64,000 nucleotides of DNA from Crossaster papposus (GCA_037893245.1 JBAIAA010000074.1:744001-808000), one strand, 5' to 3'. Counted from the stretch's first letter, positions 36,201-44,117 are shown. The notes: generated by a model not told the origin, from the sequence alone. Numbers and translations: made by a program.

Positions 36201-37975
36201 ATGCCAAGGGCTAGGAGGCCGAGCTCTATCTTTTTGGTCTGAAAAATTAAGAGGAGACAAATTTTAATGCGAGTCATGTAGTGAACATGTCACACCCCAT
36301 CTTCCTATTTGAAAATAAAACATGGCTCACCCATGATTACAAAAATTCATGTGGGTCTATCATGTATGCACCATACACGTCACATCCTAGCTTCTCATTA
36401 AAAAAATAATATTTCCACAGCATGTACACAGTGATGCTAAAGTCTAAAATACAATCTTAATTTTTTTTTTTTTTTTTTTTTCTAAAAAGATAATAACATT
36501 TATCATTTTTTTCAACAAAAAAAAGAAAAAAAGAAAAGGCGGCGGCCTCCAAAAAGGAAGCGGGTGGTGACGCTAAACATTTAGCTCAGCTACCTGCAAA
36601 AACTGTATGTGATTCAAAAAGGTGTAGGATTTACAAGATGTTGATGTAGCTTACCAGAATTTCTTGGAACCATACGGCAAAAATAATAACGGTGCTACTG
36701 CACAACACCTCAATGATTCTCAAAAAATGTAAACGTTGAGAAGTTAACCCCAATAATGCCAGACGCAACACAGTGCATCAGCAAAATAAGTCTGGTGCAC
36801 TTTGATGCATTCTGCTGGCAACACCAGTGCATTTACACCACAGTCTAAGACTATTGAGAGCTAGTCCCCATTGAACAATGTCAGAGGTGGATCCTGCTGC
36901 TTTGGGTGACTAGCGACTCTGAGGCAGTTTGAGCTTGACATTTCTGACCTGATGGATTTTGCTGACCTGGGCAGGGTTTTCACTTTGGCAAATGATGCAG
37001 ATTGATGCATCTGGCAGGGTTAGGGTTAATGTAGACAAATTGTGTTGTTGTTGTTTGTTTGTTTGTTTGTTGGGGTGTTTGTTTGTTTGTTGGGGTGTTT
37101 GTTTGTTTGATTCGTTTTACTTGTTATCATTTACCTCCTCTCTAAATTCTTCAAAAGTCCTTCTTATTCCGTCTCTGACAAAGACATGTGCATCTCTGTC
37201 GGGGTATTTCTCAGTGGTTTCATCCATGATTCGTCCGATGGTCTTCCCAATCAGTGGGGTGGGTCCAGCATTGTGGAAGTAACTCAACTCTTGTTTGGAG
37301 TAGACAGAGCTTAAACAAACAGCAACAGACGTAAAAATAGGCAGTTTAATTCATGCAAGCCGGCGATACATGCACTATTTTCGATGCCTTTTTTGTTGCT
37401 GTTTAAATACACGCGACTCTGCGATGCTACATTACAGCCATATTTAGTCACAACTTTTTAATTGAAACTGTCCTTTAAATGACAATTTGTTTTAAATCAA
37501 CAAAAATCTGTAACTTTGTTTAGGGTTAACGGTTAACTTAACCTTAGTACTATGATCGACGACTGACCCCATTTATATAATATTTACAGAATTGAAGGTC
37601 AAATACCCCCCACCCCACAACTTCCCAATGACCACCCCACCCTCCTCCTCCCCCTCCCCCTCCCCATCCCCTTTATTTTGGTACAGTACAGGTGGAGGTC
37701 CAATGAACCCATCAAATGTCAATACAATGACACTGGTGAGTGGTGGCAGTGCAACGCAATAACGATGCACACGTACAATATATGTGTATACACCCACACT
37801 TTTGTACATACCTGCTGGACAAATATCTTTGATGGGTTGAAACTGTCGGTCCCCATTGCAATTTCCCCTGTTTACAAACCAGGTTCTTCACTGCATTTTC
37901 TTTCTGGGCACTTCGACGAGTCCCGATCGACTCTAAACTAGTCTTCCCGATCGCTCGCACCAAATACGCCCGCAT
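21171..37975 (-). CDS. ACSF2: ACSF2-like mitochondrial medium-chain acyl-CoA synthetase, copy A (whole gene span)
   Basis: ATP-dependent ligation of fatty acids to CoA in mitochondria; ANL superfamily. Coding exons on the minus strand: 37812-37975, 37135-37309, 36056-36238, 34761-34879, 33614-33779, 32847-32942, 31349-31497 (7a; or 31139-31287, 7b), 27554-27722, 26139-26246, 25193-25344, 24417-24558, 22905-23015, 21171-21293. All junctions have GT/AG and fit phase, giving 1,857 nt, 618 residues plus TAA (human ACSF2, from memory, about 615). Seen: Arg/Lys-rich N-terminus lacking acids (import signal, ~1-35), ATP loop [11 protein letters not shown] (268-278), YGLTEVSP (410-417), TGD (493-495), [16 protein letters not shown] (509-524), catalytic Lys601 in [10 protein letters not shown]. 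An in-frame TAA lies 15 nt upstream of the ATG. No convincing TATA box or poly(A) signal. Introns are packed with transposon copies. Tandem paralogue: 48932-64000. Confidence 0.95.
22085..22270 (-). mobile_element. SINE fragment, antisense
   Basis: Minus-strand reading shows a B-box-like GATTCAAGTTCTAGCC, then TTCTTGGGCAAGACACTTTA, a string common in tRNA-headed SINEs. In intron 12 of copy A. Confidence 0.5.
22283..22622. repeat. Dispersed repeat (GGAGACATGGCTTTGTTCTC)
   Basis: About 320 bp matching 58302-58625 almost throughout (TCGTGTACAAAATGGTTAG, AAGTCGAGCACG, GACCCAATATACCC, GTGGAGACCTATT). The two copies sit in different introns of the two paralogues, so it spread independently of the gene duplication. 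Confidence 0.7.
22905..23015 (-). CDS. ACSF2: ACSF2-like copy A, exon 12
   Basis: Residues 542-578, from [16 protein letters not shown] to RDFCKGE, part of the mobile C-terminal subdomain. Acceptor TTCAG, donor GTCAGT. 105 of 111 bases identical to copy B exon 12. Confidence 0.95.
23168..23404 (+). mobile_element. Family 1 MITE
   Basis: ATAACCAGTTTGCGCCGG to GGCGCGAACTGGTTAA in intron 11 of copy A; the left TTAA has decayed to ATAA. Confidence 0.8.
23506..23716 (-). mobile_element. Family 1 MITE
   Basis: TTAACCAGTTCGCGCCGG to GGCGCGAACTCGCTAA; the right edge is decayed. It abuts the next element. Confidence 0.75.
23713..23960. mobile_element. MITE with CATTGGACTT/AAGTCCAA(T/C)G ends
   Basis: Begins GCCGGGTTTTCATTGGACTT and ends TTCCCGTTGGACTTTT. 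The family also appears at 24056-24143, 45613-45899 and, as a fragment, 47808-47853. Confidence 0.45.
24056..24143. mobile_element. Short MITE, CCGTG...CACGG
   Basis: CCGTGCATTCCCATTGGATT at the left is inverse to AAGTCCAATGGGAACACGG at the right; 88 bp. Confidence 0.6.
24308..24371. repeat. Pair of CTACGAGTATACTCGTAG palindromes
   Basis: A perfect 18-bp palindrome at 24308-24325 and a near-perfect variant at 24352-24371, 45-65 bp downstream of the exon 11 donor in transcript sense. Function unknown. Confidence 0.7.
24417..24558 (-). CDS. ACSF2: ACSF2-like copy A, exon 11
   Basis: Residues 494-541: completes TGD (ATP ribose contact), then [16 protein letters not shown] (A8/hinge region; Lys512, Asp513) to HPKIADVQ. 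Donor GTACTA, acceptor TGTGCAG. 137 of 142 bases identical to copy B. Confidence 0.95.
25193..25344 (-). CDS. ACSF2: ACSF2-like copy A, exon 10
   Basis: Residues 444-494: [30 protein letters not shown], then WFHTG completed in exon 11. Acceptor TTTTTAG, donor GTTAGT. 149 of 152 bases identical to copy B although the flanking introns are unrelated. Confidence 0.95.
25530..25705 (-). mobile_element. tRNA-derived SINE, antisense
   Basis: Minus strand: GGTTGGCGTAGCGGTTC (A box) and CAGGTTCAAATCCGGCC (B box), followed by a body rich in GTGGGTTTT. In intron 9 of copy A. Confidence 0.6.
26139..26246 (-). CDS. ACSF2: ACSF2-like copy A, exon 9
   Basis: Residues 408-443, containing the A5 motif YGLTEVSPV that contacts the adenylate, through [12 protein letters not shown]. 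Acceptor GGTGCAG, donor GTAAGT. Only 72 of 108 bases match copy B, in sharp contrast to exon 10. Confidence 0.95.
26683..27179. mobile_element. MITE, family 4 (GTGACCTGTCA...TGACAGGTCAC)
   Basis: GTGACCTGTCACCACAATAT-GAG at the left is inverse to CTCATATTGTGGTGACAGG-TCAC at the right; 497 bp. Also at 30143-30395 and 57172-57558. Confidence 0.75.
27554..27722 (-). CDS. ACSF2: ACSF2-like copy A, exon 8
   Basis: Residues 351-407: [12 protein letters not shown] (acyl-site wall in ANL enzymes), then [13 protein letters not shown] and NMKDVC. Acceptor CCATAG, donor GTAAGA. It must be joined to either exon 7a or 7b, both ending in phase 2. Confidence 0.95.
27792..27998. mobile_element. Palindromic MITE, ATTAGAGAGGTTTCGC ends
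   Basis: ATTAGAGAGGTTTCGCCTGC and GAACGGATACG at the left are inverse to CGTATCCGTTCGTGTGCG and AAATCTCTCTAAT at the right; 207 bp, CpG-rich. Confidence 0.7.
28005..28250 (+). mobile_element. Family 1 MITE, diverged subtype
   Basis: CTAACCAGTACGCGTTGG to AGCGCGAACTGGTTAA. It shares the CAGATAAACACGTCA and ATATCAGGGTGTGCTACC variants with the copies at 51620 and 59798, so a subfamily exists. Confidence 0.7.
28358..28637. mobile_element. MITE with CATACGCACTGTGGAC ends
   Basis: CATACGCACTGTGGAC at the left, GTCCACAGTGCGTATG at the right: perfect 16-bp inverted repeats, 280 bp, no gene. A related CATACTGTGGAC fragment lies near 25410. Confidence 0.75.
29031..30113. mobile_element. Foldback element with (GAGTCC)n arms
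   Basis: Left arm AGTGTTGTAGTCGAGTC followed by GAGTCCGAGTCC arrays (29050-29150); right arm has the same arrays (29945-30105) ending GACTCGAGTCATACAACTCT. The terminal AGAGTTGTA-GAGTC signature is shared with 50369-50594 and 51793-52394. About 790 bp of AT-rich interior without a gene. Confidence 0.6.
30143..30395. mobile_element. Family 4 MITE, short copy
   Basis: GTGACCTGTGACCTGTCACA to TGTGACGACAGGTCAC; internal TGAGCGTAAAGTCGG and ACTTTACGCTCA are inverted. Confidence 0.75.
30462..30850. repeat. Tandem repeats of about 124 bp, rich in GAAAGGTTTTGAAAGGT
   Basis: CTGGACTGAAAGGTTTTG begins two near-identical units about 123 bp apart (30478 and 30600), followed by degenerate GAAAGGTTTTGAAAGGT blocks to 30850. 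Inside intron 7 of copy A. Confidence 0.7.
31139..31287 (-). CDS. ACSF2: ACSF2-like copy A, alternative exon 7b
   Basis: 149 bp, same phase as 7a (starts phase 0, ends phase 2), acceptor GGGATACAG, donor GTCAGT. Reads [16 protein letters not shown], then [16 protein letters not shown] and [17 protein letters not shown]: 38 of 49 residues equal 7a. The segment contains the PLYHCFG motif (A4), which lines the acyl pocket in related synthetases. Intact splice sites and an open frame argue against a dead duplicate. Its 3' half (PSPGFEA-ATL) resembles copy B exon 7 more than 7a does. Confidence 0.9.
31349..31497 (-). CDS. ACSF2: ACSF2-like copy A, alternative exon 7a
   Basis: Residues 302-350: [16 protein letters not shown], then [16 protein letters not shown] and [17 protein letters not shown]. 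Acceptor CTTCCAG, donor GTTAGT. Only a 61-bp intron (31288-31348) separates it from 7b. Joining both gives 298 nt, which is not a multiple of three. Confidence 0.92.
31550..31792 (-). mobile_element. Family 1 MITE, complete
   Basis: TTAACCAGTTCACGCCGG to GGCGCGAACTGGTTAA, 53 bp upstream of exon 7a in transcript sense, so it sits close to the regulated exon pair. Confidence 0.8.
32012..32446. mobile_element. MITE with TATGTGACCCGCTCC ends
   Basis: TATGTGACCCGCTCCGGGAA at the left is inverse to TTTTCCTGGAGCGGGTCACA at the right; the inverted repeat continues through AAGGTGACATAA. About 430 bp in intron 6. Confidence 0.75.
32847..32942 (-). CDS. ACSF2: ACSF2-like copy A, exon 6
   Basis: Residues 270-301, starting [15 protein letters not shown], the glycine-rich ATP-phosphate loop (A3) completed by TS from exon 5. 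Ends IGFHEK. Acceptor TTTGCAG, donor GTGTCT. Confidence 0.95.
33196..33439 (+). mobile_element. Family 1 MITE
   Basis: TTAACCAGTTCGCGCCAG to GAGCGAACTGGTTGA, right TTAA mutated to TTGA where the next element begins. Confidence 0.8.
33439..33580. mobile_element. Short MITE, AGGCCGGTTCATACTTC ends
   Basis: AGGCCGGTTCATACTTCGCG at the left is inverse to CGCGTGAAGTATGAACCGG-CCT at the right; 142 bp, 34 bp from exon 5. Confidence 0.7.
33614..33779 (-). CDS. ACSF2: ACSF2-like copy A, exon 5
   Basis: Residues 214-269: [29 protein letters not shown], then [10 protein letters not shown]. Acceptor ATTACAG completes an AAA codon split after exon 4. Donor GTGAGT. Confidence 0.95.
33853..34210 (+). mobile_element. 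Family 2 MITE, diverged
   Basis: AAAAGGTAGGATAGATCATT to AAATGGTGTATTCTCTCTTTAA in intron 4; the ends are partly decayed. Confidence 0.7.
34761..34879 (-). CDS. ACSF2: ACSF2-like copy A, exon 4
   Basis: Residues 175-213 plus two bases: [18 protein letters not shown], then [15 protein letters not shown]. Acceptor TGTGTAG, donor GTAAGT. Confidence 0.95.
35010..35290. repeat. Repeat with GCACTTAGGGAGACA/GTCTCCCTAAG
   Basis: (G)GCACTTAGGGAGACA occurs twice, with an inverse GTGTCTCCCTAAG and, at the far end, GTCTCCCCAAACTTGTGCC. A related fragment lies at 21755-21960. Probably one MITE. Confidence 0.45.
35300..35570. repeat. Dispersed repeat (GGCATGCTGT...GTGCGTGACGC)
   Basis: Shares GGCATGCTGT, AAGAATG(C/T)C, CAGTGCGTGAC and GGTCGCAATTGAAATTGTGAC blocks with 45439-46078 and, more weakly, 55930-56260. 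Confidence 0.5.
35579..35729 (+). mobile_element. Family 1 MITE, 5'-truncated
   Basis: Begins inside the element at AAATGTCTGTCAGCAGGGAG and ends TGCGCGAACTTGTTAA. Confidence 0.7.
35791..36023. repeat. 11-bp minisatellite (AAAGTATTCAG)n
   Basis: About 21 perfect copies, no spacers. It ends 32 bp from the exon 3 donor of copy A, so it begins almost at the start of intron 3 in the transcript. The open frames it creates are periodicity artefacts. Confidence 0.95.
36056..36238 (-). CDS. ACSF2: ACSF2-like copy A, exon 3
   Basis: Residues 114-174: [19 protein letters not shown], then [18 protein letters not shown] and HELEYALKL. Phase 0 at both ends. Acceptor TTTTCAG, donor GTACAG. Nearly identical to copy B (about 6 differences in 165 bp) except its first 18 transcript bases, where half differ. 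Confidence 0.95.
37045..37112. repeat. (GTTT)n with TTGGGGTG interruptions
   Basis: Simple repeat starting 22 bp downstream of the exon 2 donor in transcript sense; contains two 24-bp units of GTTTGTTTGTTGGGGT type. Confidence 0.8.
37135..37309 (-). CDS. ACSF2: ACSF2-like copy A, exon 2
   Basis: Residues 55-113: [32 protein letters not shown] and [10 protein letters not shown]. Acceptor TGTTTAAG completes the codon split after exon 1; donor GTAAAT. Confidence 0.93.
37812..37975 (-). CDS. ACSF2: ACSF2-like copy A, exon 1 (start and import signal)
   Basis: Starts at the first ATG after an in-frame TAA (37991-37993). The first 35 residues, beginning [18 protein letters not shown], hold many Arg/Lys and one acid, as expected of a mitochondrial presequence; ends QRYLSS plus two bases, donor GTATGT. 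Confidence 0.88.
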
Positions 37976-38122
37976 TTTTTTTATTTTTTTTTATCTGCAA
38001 TGCTGAACTATGGAGGAATAAGAAGGAACTGAACTGCATGTACAGTACACACAATGTTTGGACACAACCGAACCCACGGTGGCTCGTATTCGCCAATTCG
38101 TTGCGCAGGCCTTTTTTTTTTT

Positions 38123-38380
38123 ACGGCGTTATATCGCCGTACTGTTGCGTTATATCGCCGTACTATTGCGTTATATCGCCGTACTATTGCGTTATATCGC
38201 CGTACTATTGCGTTATATCGCCGTACTATTGCGTTATATCGCCGTACTATTGCGTTATATCGCTGTACTATTGCGTTATATTGCTGTATTTGTATTGCGT
38301 TATATCGCCGTATTTTTATTGCGTTATCGCCGTATTTGTATTGCGTTATATCGCCGTATTTTATTGCGTTATATCGCCGG
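38123..38380 (+). repeat. 21-bp tandem array, left arm
   Basis: Seven or eight near-perfect units followed by degenerate units in which CTA is replaced by TTT(G)TA. Confidence 0.9.
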
Positions 38381-40180
38381 TTTTTTGTGGTAGGGCCTAC
38401 ATGTATATCACCGTACTTATTTCGCTACATCTGTTTTTATTTAATTGATTTGGTAGTTGGGATAATGTGGACAATAGCTTCGCCTAAATCACGTGACCTT
38501 GACTTACAATATTATTTTGTAAAACACTAAAAATAGATTCAGCCGCGGAAAACCATAATGTTGACACAAAAATCATAAACATCGGCTCATTAGGTACTGA
38601 CATAATATGACACTTATTATGCGCAAGGCAGCCATCTTGGAAATATGCAAATTAGGATATATAGTGGGACATATTGGGACAAAGAGTTCTGACCTGTTCC
38701 ATGTTTGACTCTTTATATTTTTCAAGCACTCAAAATTTCTCAAAATTATATCTTCCTCATGCAGACTGGAAGGAGTTTCTGTGGCTTACACCATCCAATT
38801 GATTCCCTCATGTCTTGATCGATACCCGCTTCTATTATATGTTGCATATTGATATTAAATGACACAGTCACTGATTTTAATTGCCTTTTTTATTTTATCT
38901 AATAAAAAAATATTTTTGTAAAACTCGTTTACTTTAGGGTAATATAATGTTTCAATTATGTATTTTCTTAGGTTTACTGCCATTTTAATTCAGCGACAGT
39001 GGGCTTGAATACACCAGAAATATTAATAATAATAATTTATTTCGGTGGCAACATCAACATTCCTCATTTAGAGGGATGCTAAAATCATCTTGGATTATTT
39101 TTGTTAGCTTAATTTTATTTATTTATGAATTGTATATTTTTATTTATTATTATTTGTTTGGTTTTATAATAATATGGGTATCAATTTGTTTTTGAACTTA
39201 GTTGGAGCGGAAAAGTGGCAAATAATTGACTTTGGCTGAGGAAAGGCCCTCTTAAGAACTCATATTATTATATTTAGTCCCACTCTTTCGGACGAAAACA
39301 CACACCCATCGTTAGAAGTGTTCATTTTAAAACTAAGTTATAAGGCAAGGGGTGGTTGCACACCTGCCGTGTCCCTTTAGAATACGACTAACATCAAACT
39401 TTTGGCCGTCTAATTTTATTAATTGCTCAAAATTAGATACTGGATACATTAAGATCTTTACAGCCATCTTTTTGCCAACAGTTCAACACGTCTTGCACCT
39501 CTCGCTTTTAGCGGCAGAAGATTAGCACGGATTTAAACAGCGAATTCAATTATAAGTTAAAATAACAGTGGTATTGTTTTTAAATGCGCATGCGCCTAAT
39601 AGCCGTTCACGTTTTGTGGTTAAAACAAAATTGCGGCGCCTAAATTAAAACTCGAAACTTGCGTTTTTCAATCTCCGAGTTTTCCGAATTCGCGTTCAAG
39701 TTGGTGTGTCCGTGCTTGTGTCCGATTTTCTTTTTCGAACGAATTTTAAAAGAAGTTAAGGGACAATGGAGACATTTTTGCATAATTATATTTTTTGCAT
39801 CGAATTATCATACAAATGCAAGGCTAACCCCTTTTCCAATAATTTAAGGGACAATGAAGACATGTTTGCATAATTATATTTTTTGCATAATAATTATTAT
39901 ATGTTGACCTAATTTGCATACAAATATAAGGCTTACCCCTTATCAATGAATTTAATAATGTACTCTTACGAATAGCTTTGCTTGTTTGCAATGACAGGCC
40001 TTTCCACAGTTTTAAAAAGTGATTGTTGTCATTGCTCAAATTGCGCGCTAAGTTTAGAGCGAAAGTTCATTAATATTATTTATTTTTTTAAAGATTTTTA
40101 AACTGTATAAAGCCTGCCAATACAAACCAGCACATTTATTTGTTAGAGTCCATTATATTCTTTTAAAATTAAAAAATATT

Positions 40181-40432
40181 TAACGCAATAGTACGGCGAT
40201 AACACAATAAAAAATACGGCGATATAACGCAATAAAAATACGGCGATATAACGCAATAAAAATACGGCGATATAACGCAATCAATACGGAGATTTAACGC
40301 AATAAAAATACGGCGATATAACGCAATAGTACAGCGATATAACGCAATAGTACGGCGATATAACGCAATAGTACGGCGATATAACGCAATAGTACGGCGA
40401 TATAACGCAACAGTATGGCGATATAACGCCGT
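40181..40432 (-). repeat. 21-bp tandem array, right arm
   Basis: The same unit in reverse complement, degenerate units facing inward, mirror image of the left array. Confidence 0.9.
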
Positions 40433-40460
40433 AAAAAAAAGAGACCTGCGCAACGAATTG

Positions 40461-40631
40461 TAGTCTTTGGGCAAGACGTTGCTTAATTTGCAGCCACGAG
40501 AGGGCGCTATCGCGACAAACCATCATCACTCGCCATCCTGTCCGTAACGGACAGGATGGCGAGTGATGATGGTTTGTCGCGATAGCGCCCTCTCGTGGCT
40601 GCAAATTAAGCAACGTCTTGCCCAAAGACTA
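40461..40631. mobile_element. Perfect 171-bp palindromic element nested in the foldback right arm
   Basis: 85-bp arms (40461-40545 and 40547-40631) are exact reverse complements around one central A. Flanked by the 9-bp direct repeat AACGAATTG (40452-40460 and 40632-40640), and that 9-mer is present once at the equivalent point of the left arm, so this is a clean later insertion. Ends TAGTCTTTGGGCAAGACG, related to 18493-18563. Confidence 0.85.
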
Positions 40632-41382
40632 AACGAATTGGCGAATACGAGCCACCGTACGAACCAGCTGAAATTGTGTTTACACAAGGTTCACGTATTT
40701 ACTATTGTTGATTTGTAGTTCTGTAAGCAGCCGCGGATCCAGGGGGATCTAATATTAAGGGTGGGGGGGACGTGCCACCGGGTGAAATGAGTAAAAAATA
40801 AAATAAACGGGGGTGGGGGAAAAGAGGGGGAGTAGACCACAGGGCATGGCCGATTATCTTGCACTTTCTTGACGCATATCGTGAATCTATATAAATCTTA
40901 CTTTAAACTACTTAGCAAGTTGTTGGGAAACTCACAAATAAAATCCCCAGACGATCTGCGAACCAGTACTCGATAAAATCTTCATTTAAAATTCATGTTT
41001 TTCCCGTTTCGATGCACAAAACTGCCCAGTAAACAATTACGTCATTATTTTTCAACGACCAATCAACGAGGCCCTTTTGTCGTGGTGCGGTACGTTTGTG
41101 CGAATAGTGGGCAAATGGACCAATAGCGGGCGCTGTAAAATAGAGCGAGCGTAGGCGCTGTTTACAGCAAGATGGCCGACGACACGAGCTGCTCAGATGA
41201 CAGCGATTCGAACACGAAAAAGTGTATTATGCACGTTTCAGATGCAGATTCCAGGGTTTTGTCGTTCACTGAAAAAGGTTGGAACAAATTCCACGCTTGT
41301 GCCGATAGGTGGAAGAATGTTTCTACTTCTACCAAAGCAGAAATCGCCGAAAAAAGCAGAGATGATCCTCGGCATTCCAATA

Positions 41383-41773
41383 AGCCAATTTGGTATTCCA
41401 ACTGCACATGCGCACATTTTCCCTTGACGATATTTCTTTCGATATAAATTAATAACATTTCATCGATTGCGTGCAAAAGCATAGCGGGGTACCAGCAAAT
41501 TTCAAGAGATCGCCGTGTTTTAAAGTTACTAAGTAACATATTTTTGTTTACGTTTTGGTGTTTTCAGCCGCTTTGTGTGGCCAAACTTTTGTTCGAACAA
41601 ATATTATTTTTTTTCTTTCGATTTCACAAGAAAATGTAAAAAATGCGGATTTGGTTACCACGTCCCCCATAGCCTTGTGTGCATTTGTCTGCCGTGTTTG
41701 TATCACTTGACCTCCTTGAGAAAAATTGTTGAATCTTGTTGTGCACATGCGCAGTCGGAACTCCAAAGTGGCT
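41383..41773. mobile_element. TA-flanked palindromic MITE in exon A
   Basis: AGCCAATTTGGTATTCCAAC-TGCACATGCGCAC at the left is inverse to GTGCACATGCGCAGTCGGAA-CTCCAAAGTGGCT at the right. TA on both sides (41381-41382, 41774-41775) suggests Tc1/mariner-type insertion. Confidence 0.65.
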
Positions 41774-42223
41774 TATCGTACACGCACTGGTTGATGTACG
41801 GCCGGAATCAGTGTCAAAGGTATGTGATGATGTAGTTGAGTAGATTCCGTTAAAAAAAAGGAATAGGGCTTTTTCAGCATTAATTTGTCTTAATCCAAGA
41901 ACCACCTATTCCTTCTATGTCCCCATAGATTGTGTAATTTGCACTAAACATGTTTTAAATGGAGATTAAAAAGAGTTATGACCATTGTTGACAATTTCTG
42001 TCGGGTCATAATTCGGAACCCATAATTCTTAGAGAGTTTTTATACCTCAAGCGATCTTCTTCAATTCCACAAGGGCAAAATAAAATAGTTCTGCTTCCAG
42101 CTCTAAATAGGCATGCAACTTGGTCACATGGAAATTGAAACTAGGGTAGGAACACAAATATACATGTAACTTGTCACTAGTACTGAAAGCAGTTATTACT
42201 TTATATTAGGGGGACAACAATTT

Positions 42224-42246
42224 AGGGGGGGGGGGGGGGGAGAGGG
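42224..42246. repeat. G-rich tract
   Basis: An uninterrupted run of about 16 G, then AGAGGG; G-quadruplex-capable, position-sensitive in assemblies. Confidence 0.7.
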
Positions 42247-44033
42247 ACATTTATATAGTACATTTTCCAGTACATTTTTCTATTCTTAACCTGGTGGAAG
42301 CTCATAATAACGTCCTTATTTGTCAGTATTTTTTATTTCCTTGCCTTTTTTTTTCCTGGAAATAAAACAACAAAAAACCTGCCTGCTTGTCTAATTGTAT
42401 TCCTTTACCCCCTCACTGTCAATATTTATGTTTTGTTTAAATTTCGTTTTTTCCCTCCAATTGTATTTATTTACTTTCCTGTGATTACACAATGTCCAGA
42501 ATAGTATAATAGTACGAGTTGAAAGAAGAAATGTTACATTCTACGAGGCGAAGCAAGAATGCAACATTTATGAAGGATATTTTGCATGACGGAGCAAGAA
42601 AAATATAATAAAAATACATAGAGCAGGGGTCGGCTGGAGATACAATGTAGTCTTCATGTACACATTTAAGGTTTTAGTCAGGGTTCCATAGTTTTAAAGT
42701 TAAATCAATGTGAAAAATACGGCATTCCTGGAACCTGTACTTTGAAAAGAATGTTTTTCTCATAAACAAAATGCATTCCATGTTTGTGTTTATACCTGTG
42801 TCTTTAATAAATTGTGGACAGATATGCTCCACTTTATAGAGTGGAGTGAAGCATATCTGTCCAACATTTTTAGATGTTGTTGTATGTATAATTTTACCCA
42901 TTATTAATTTATCTCCAGATTTCAATTCATCGGGCACTCTATTTATAAATATTCCCATTTCCCTCCCCCCCCCCTCCAAATATTCTCAGATGCAGATACG
43001 ACGGAAAAAGACACATGCGAATGCAGCACTGAGCCCCCAAGGAGAAAACTGCGTTCAACCTTTGGCTTCTTTCCAAGAAACCAACAAAAACTTCACAATA
43101 CTGCCACGTATATGCATCATCTGCAAAAAGACAGAGGTGGAGGTTTGGACAAGAAGACCCGAACAACTGTCCTTGACAAACTTTCACAATGCCAGACGCT
43201 AACTGCAAGAAAGCTTCTGGAAGCAGCGAGGAAAAAAGATCAGTGGGTGCTCTCACAGATCGAGAAAAAGGATCTTGTCACCACAGAAACATTGTATCAC
43301 ACAGTCTGCTTTCCATCCGACTTTCCTTAATAAAAACTCAGCTGGAAATGGGCAAAATGTTTGTTATAACAGAATTGTGTATGTAAATCAGTACGAGTTG
43401 TTGTTCACCCACTCAAATGTACATTGTTAAAGACATGGACAAATTTAAGTTTTACCGTTAAGAATAAACATGTATCAAAGGCTAAAGCTGGAAAACCCTC
43501 TGGTCGTGTATATATTTTTTTTTATACAATTTAGATTTCGATTTTTACCCCCCCCAAAAAAACCCAAAAAAACAACAAATACTTAACACAAATTAAATTA
43601 TAATAAAAAAACAGAAAAAGAAAAAAAGAAAATGACACTTTATCCAAAAGTTAAAAATATGGCAATAACAAAATGAAAATTTGTATTGGGACATCAAACC
43701 ACACCCTAATTCCTCCTAATCGAATTCTGTCTCTGTATAGTCCCTTTTTAGCAAGCAACAGCAATGAGCAATCATTATTCCCATTGAAATTGTACACAGC
43801 TTTCCAATCCTGGTCAATAGAGGGCGCCCTCTATATACAGGTCATTAAAAATGCAAATATTTAATTAACTGGTGAACTTGCGATTGGGGATTTTGGTTTT
43901 TCGTGATCCACATGATCCCAGCTAACAGACTGCAGTGATTCCACTTAGATTCAAGAGGTGCGCCAAGGAAATCAATTTCTGAGCACATTTTGCAGCCATG
44001 CCCTGTGGTCTAGAGGTAAGAGAAAAGGAAGGG

Positions 44034-44117
44034 AGGAGGATCGGATCGATCGGAGGAGGATCGGATCGATCGGAGGAGGATCGGATCGATCGGAGGAGGA
44101 TCGGATCGATCGGAGGA
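44034..44117. repeat. 20-bp tandem repeat, four copies
   Basis: Unit AGGAGGATCGGATCGATCGG. The inner GATCGGATCGATC part is nearly self-complementary. Confidence 0.9.

Larger units (their letters stand above)
38075..40659. mobile_element. 2.6-kb foldback element with 21-bp minisatellite arms
   Basis: Ends: ACGGTGGCTCGTATTCGCC at the left, its exact inverse at the right (27 bp shared). Inside each end is an array of a 21-bp unit containing CGCCGTACTATTGCG (38123-38380; inverted at 40181-40432). The element is flanked by CGAACC at 38069-38074 and 40660-40665, a likely 6-bp target duplication. The 1.8-kb interior has a duplicated AAGGGACAATG(G/A)AGACAT block (about 39760 and 39848) but no gene. 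The architecture resembles foldback-type elements of Drosophila and sea urchin. Confidence 0.75.
41172..43330 (+). pseudogene. Damaged gene of an uncharacterised multi-copy invertebrate protein family
   Basis: Exon A starts with an ATG at 41172 (MADDTSCSDDSDSN..., then CIMHVSDADSRVLSF and GWNKFHACADRW) and would end at a CAAAG/GTATGT donor (41819), but a 391-bp element interrupts it (41383-41773). Exon B (42990-43330) has a pyrimidine tract and CAG acceptor and reads PPRRKLRST, DKLSQCQTL, KLLEAARKKDQW, IEKKDLVTTETLYH before TAA. A CIICKK zinc-binding-type motif occurs only in another frame between two A5 runs (43086-43090, 43125-43129), so two compensating indels are likely. I recall CxxC...KYHxxC proteins of this type in many invertebrate genomes but cannot name a function. 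Sequencing error at the A runs is possible. Confidence 0.5.

Noticed and set aside
38038-38530. Open frames of RYIAVLL / YYCVISP repeats, and their mirror at 40169-40625
   Set aside because: Reading frames of the 21-bp foldback array.
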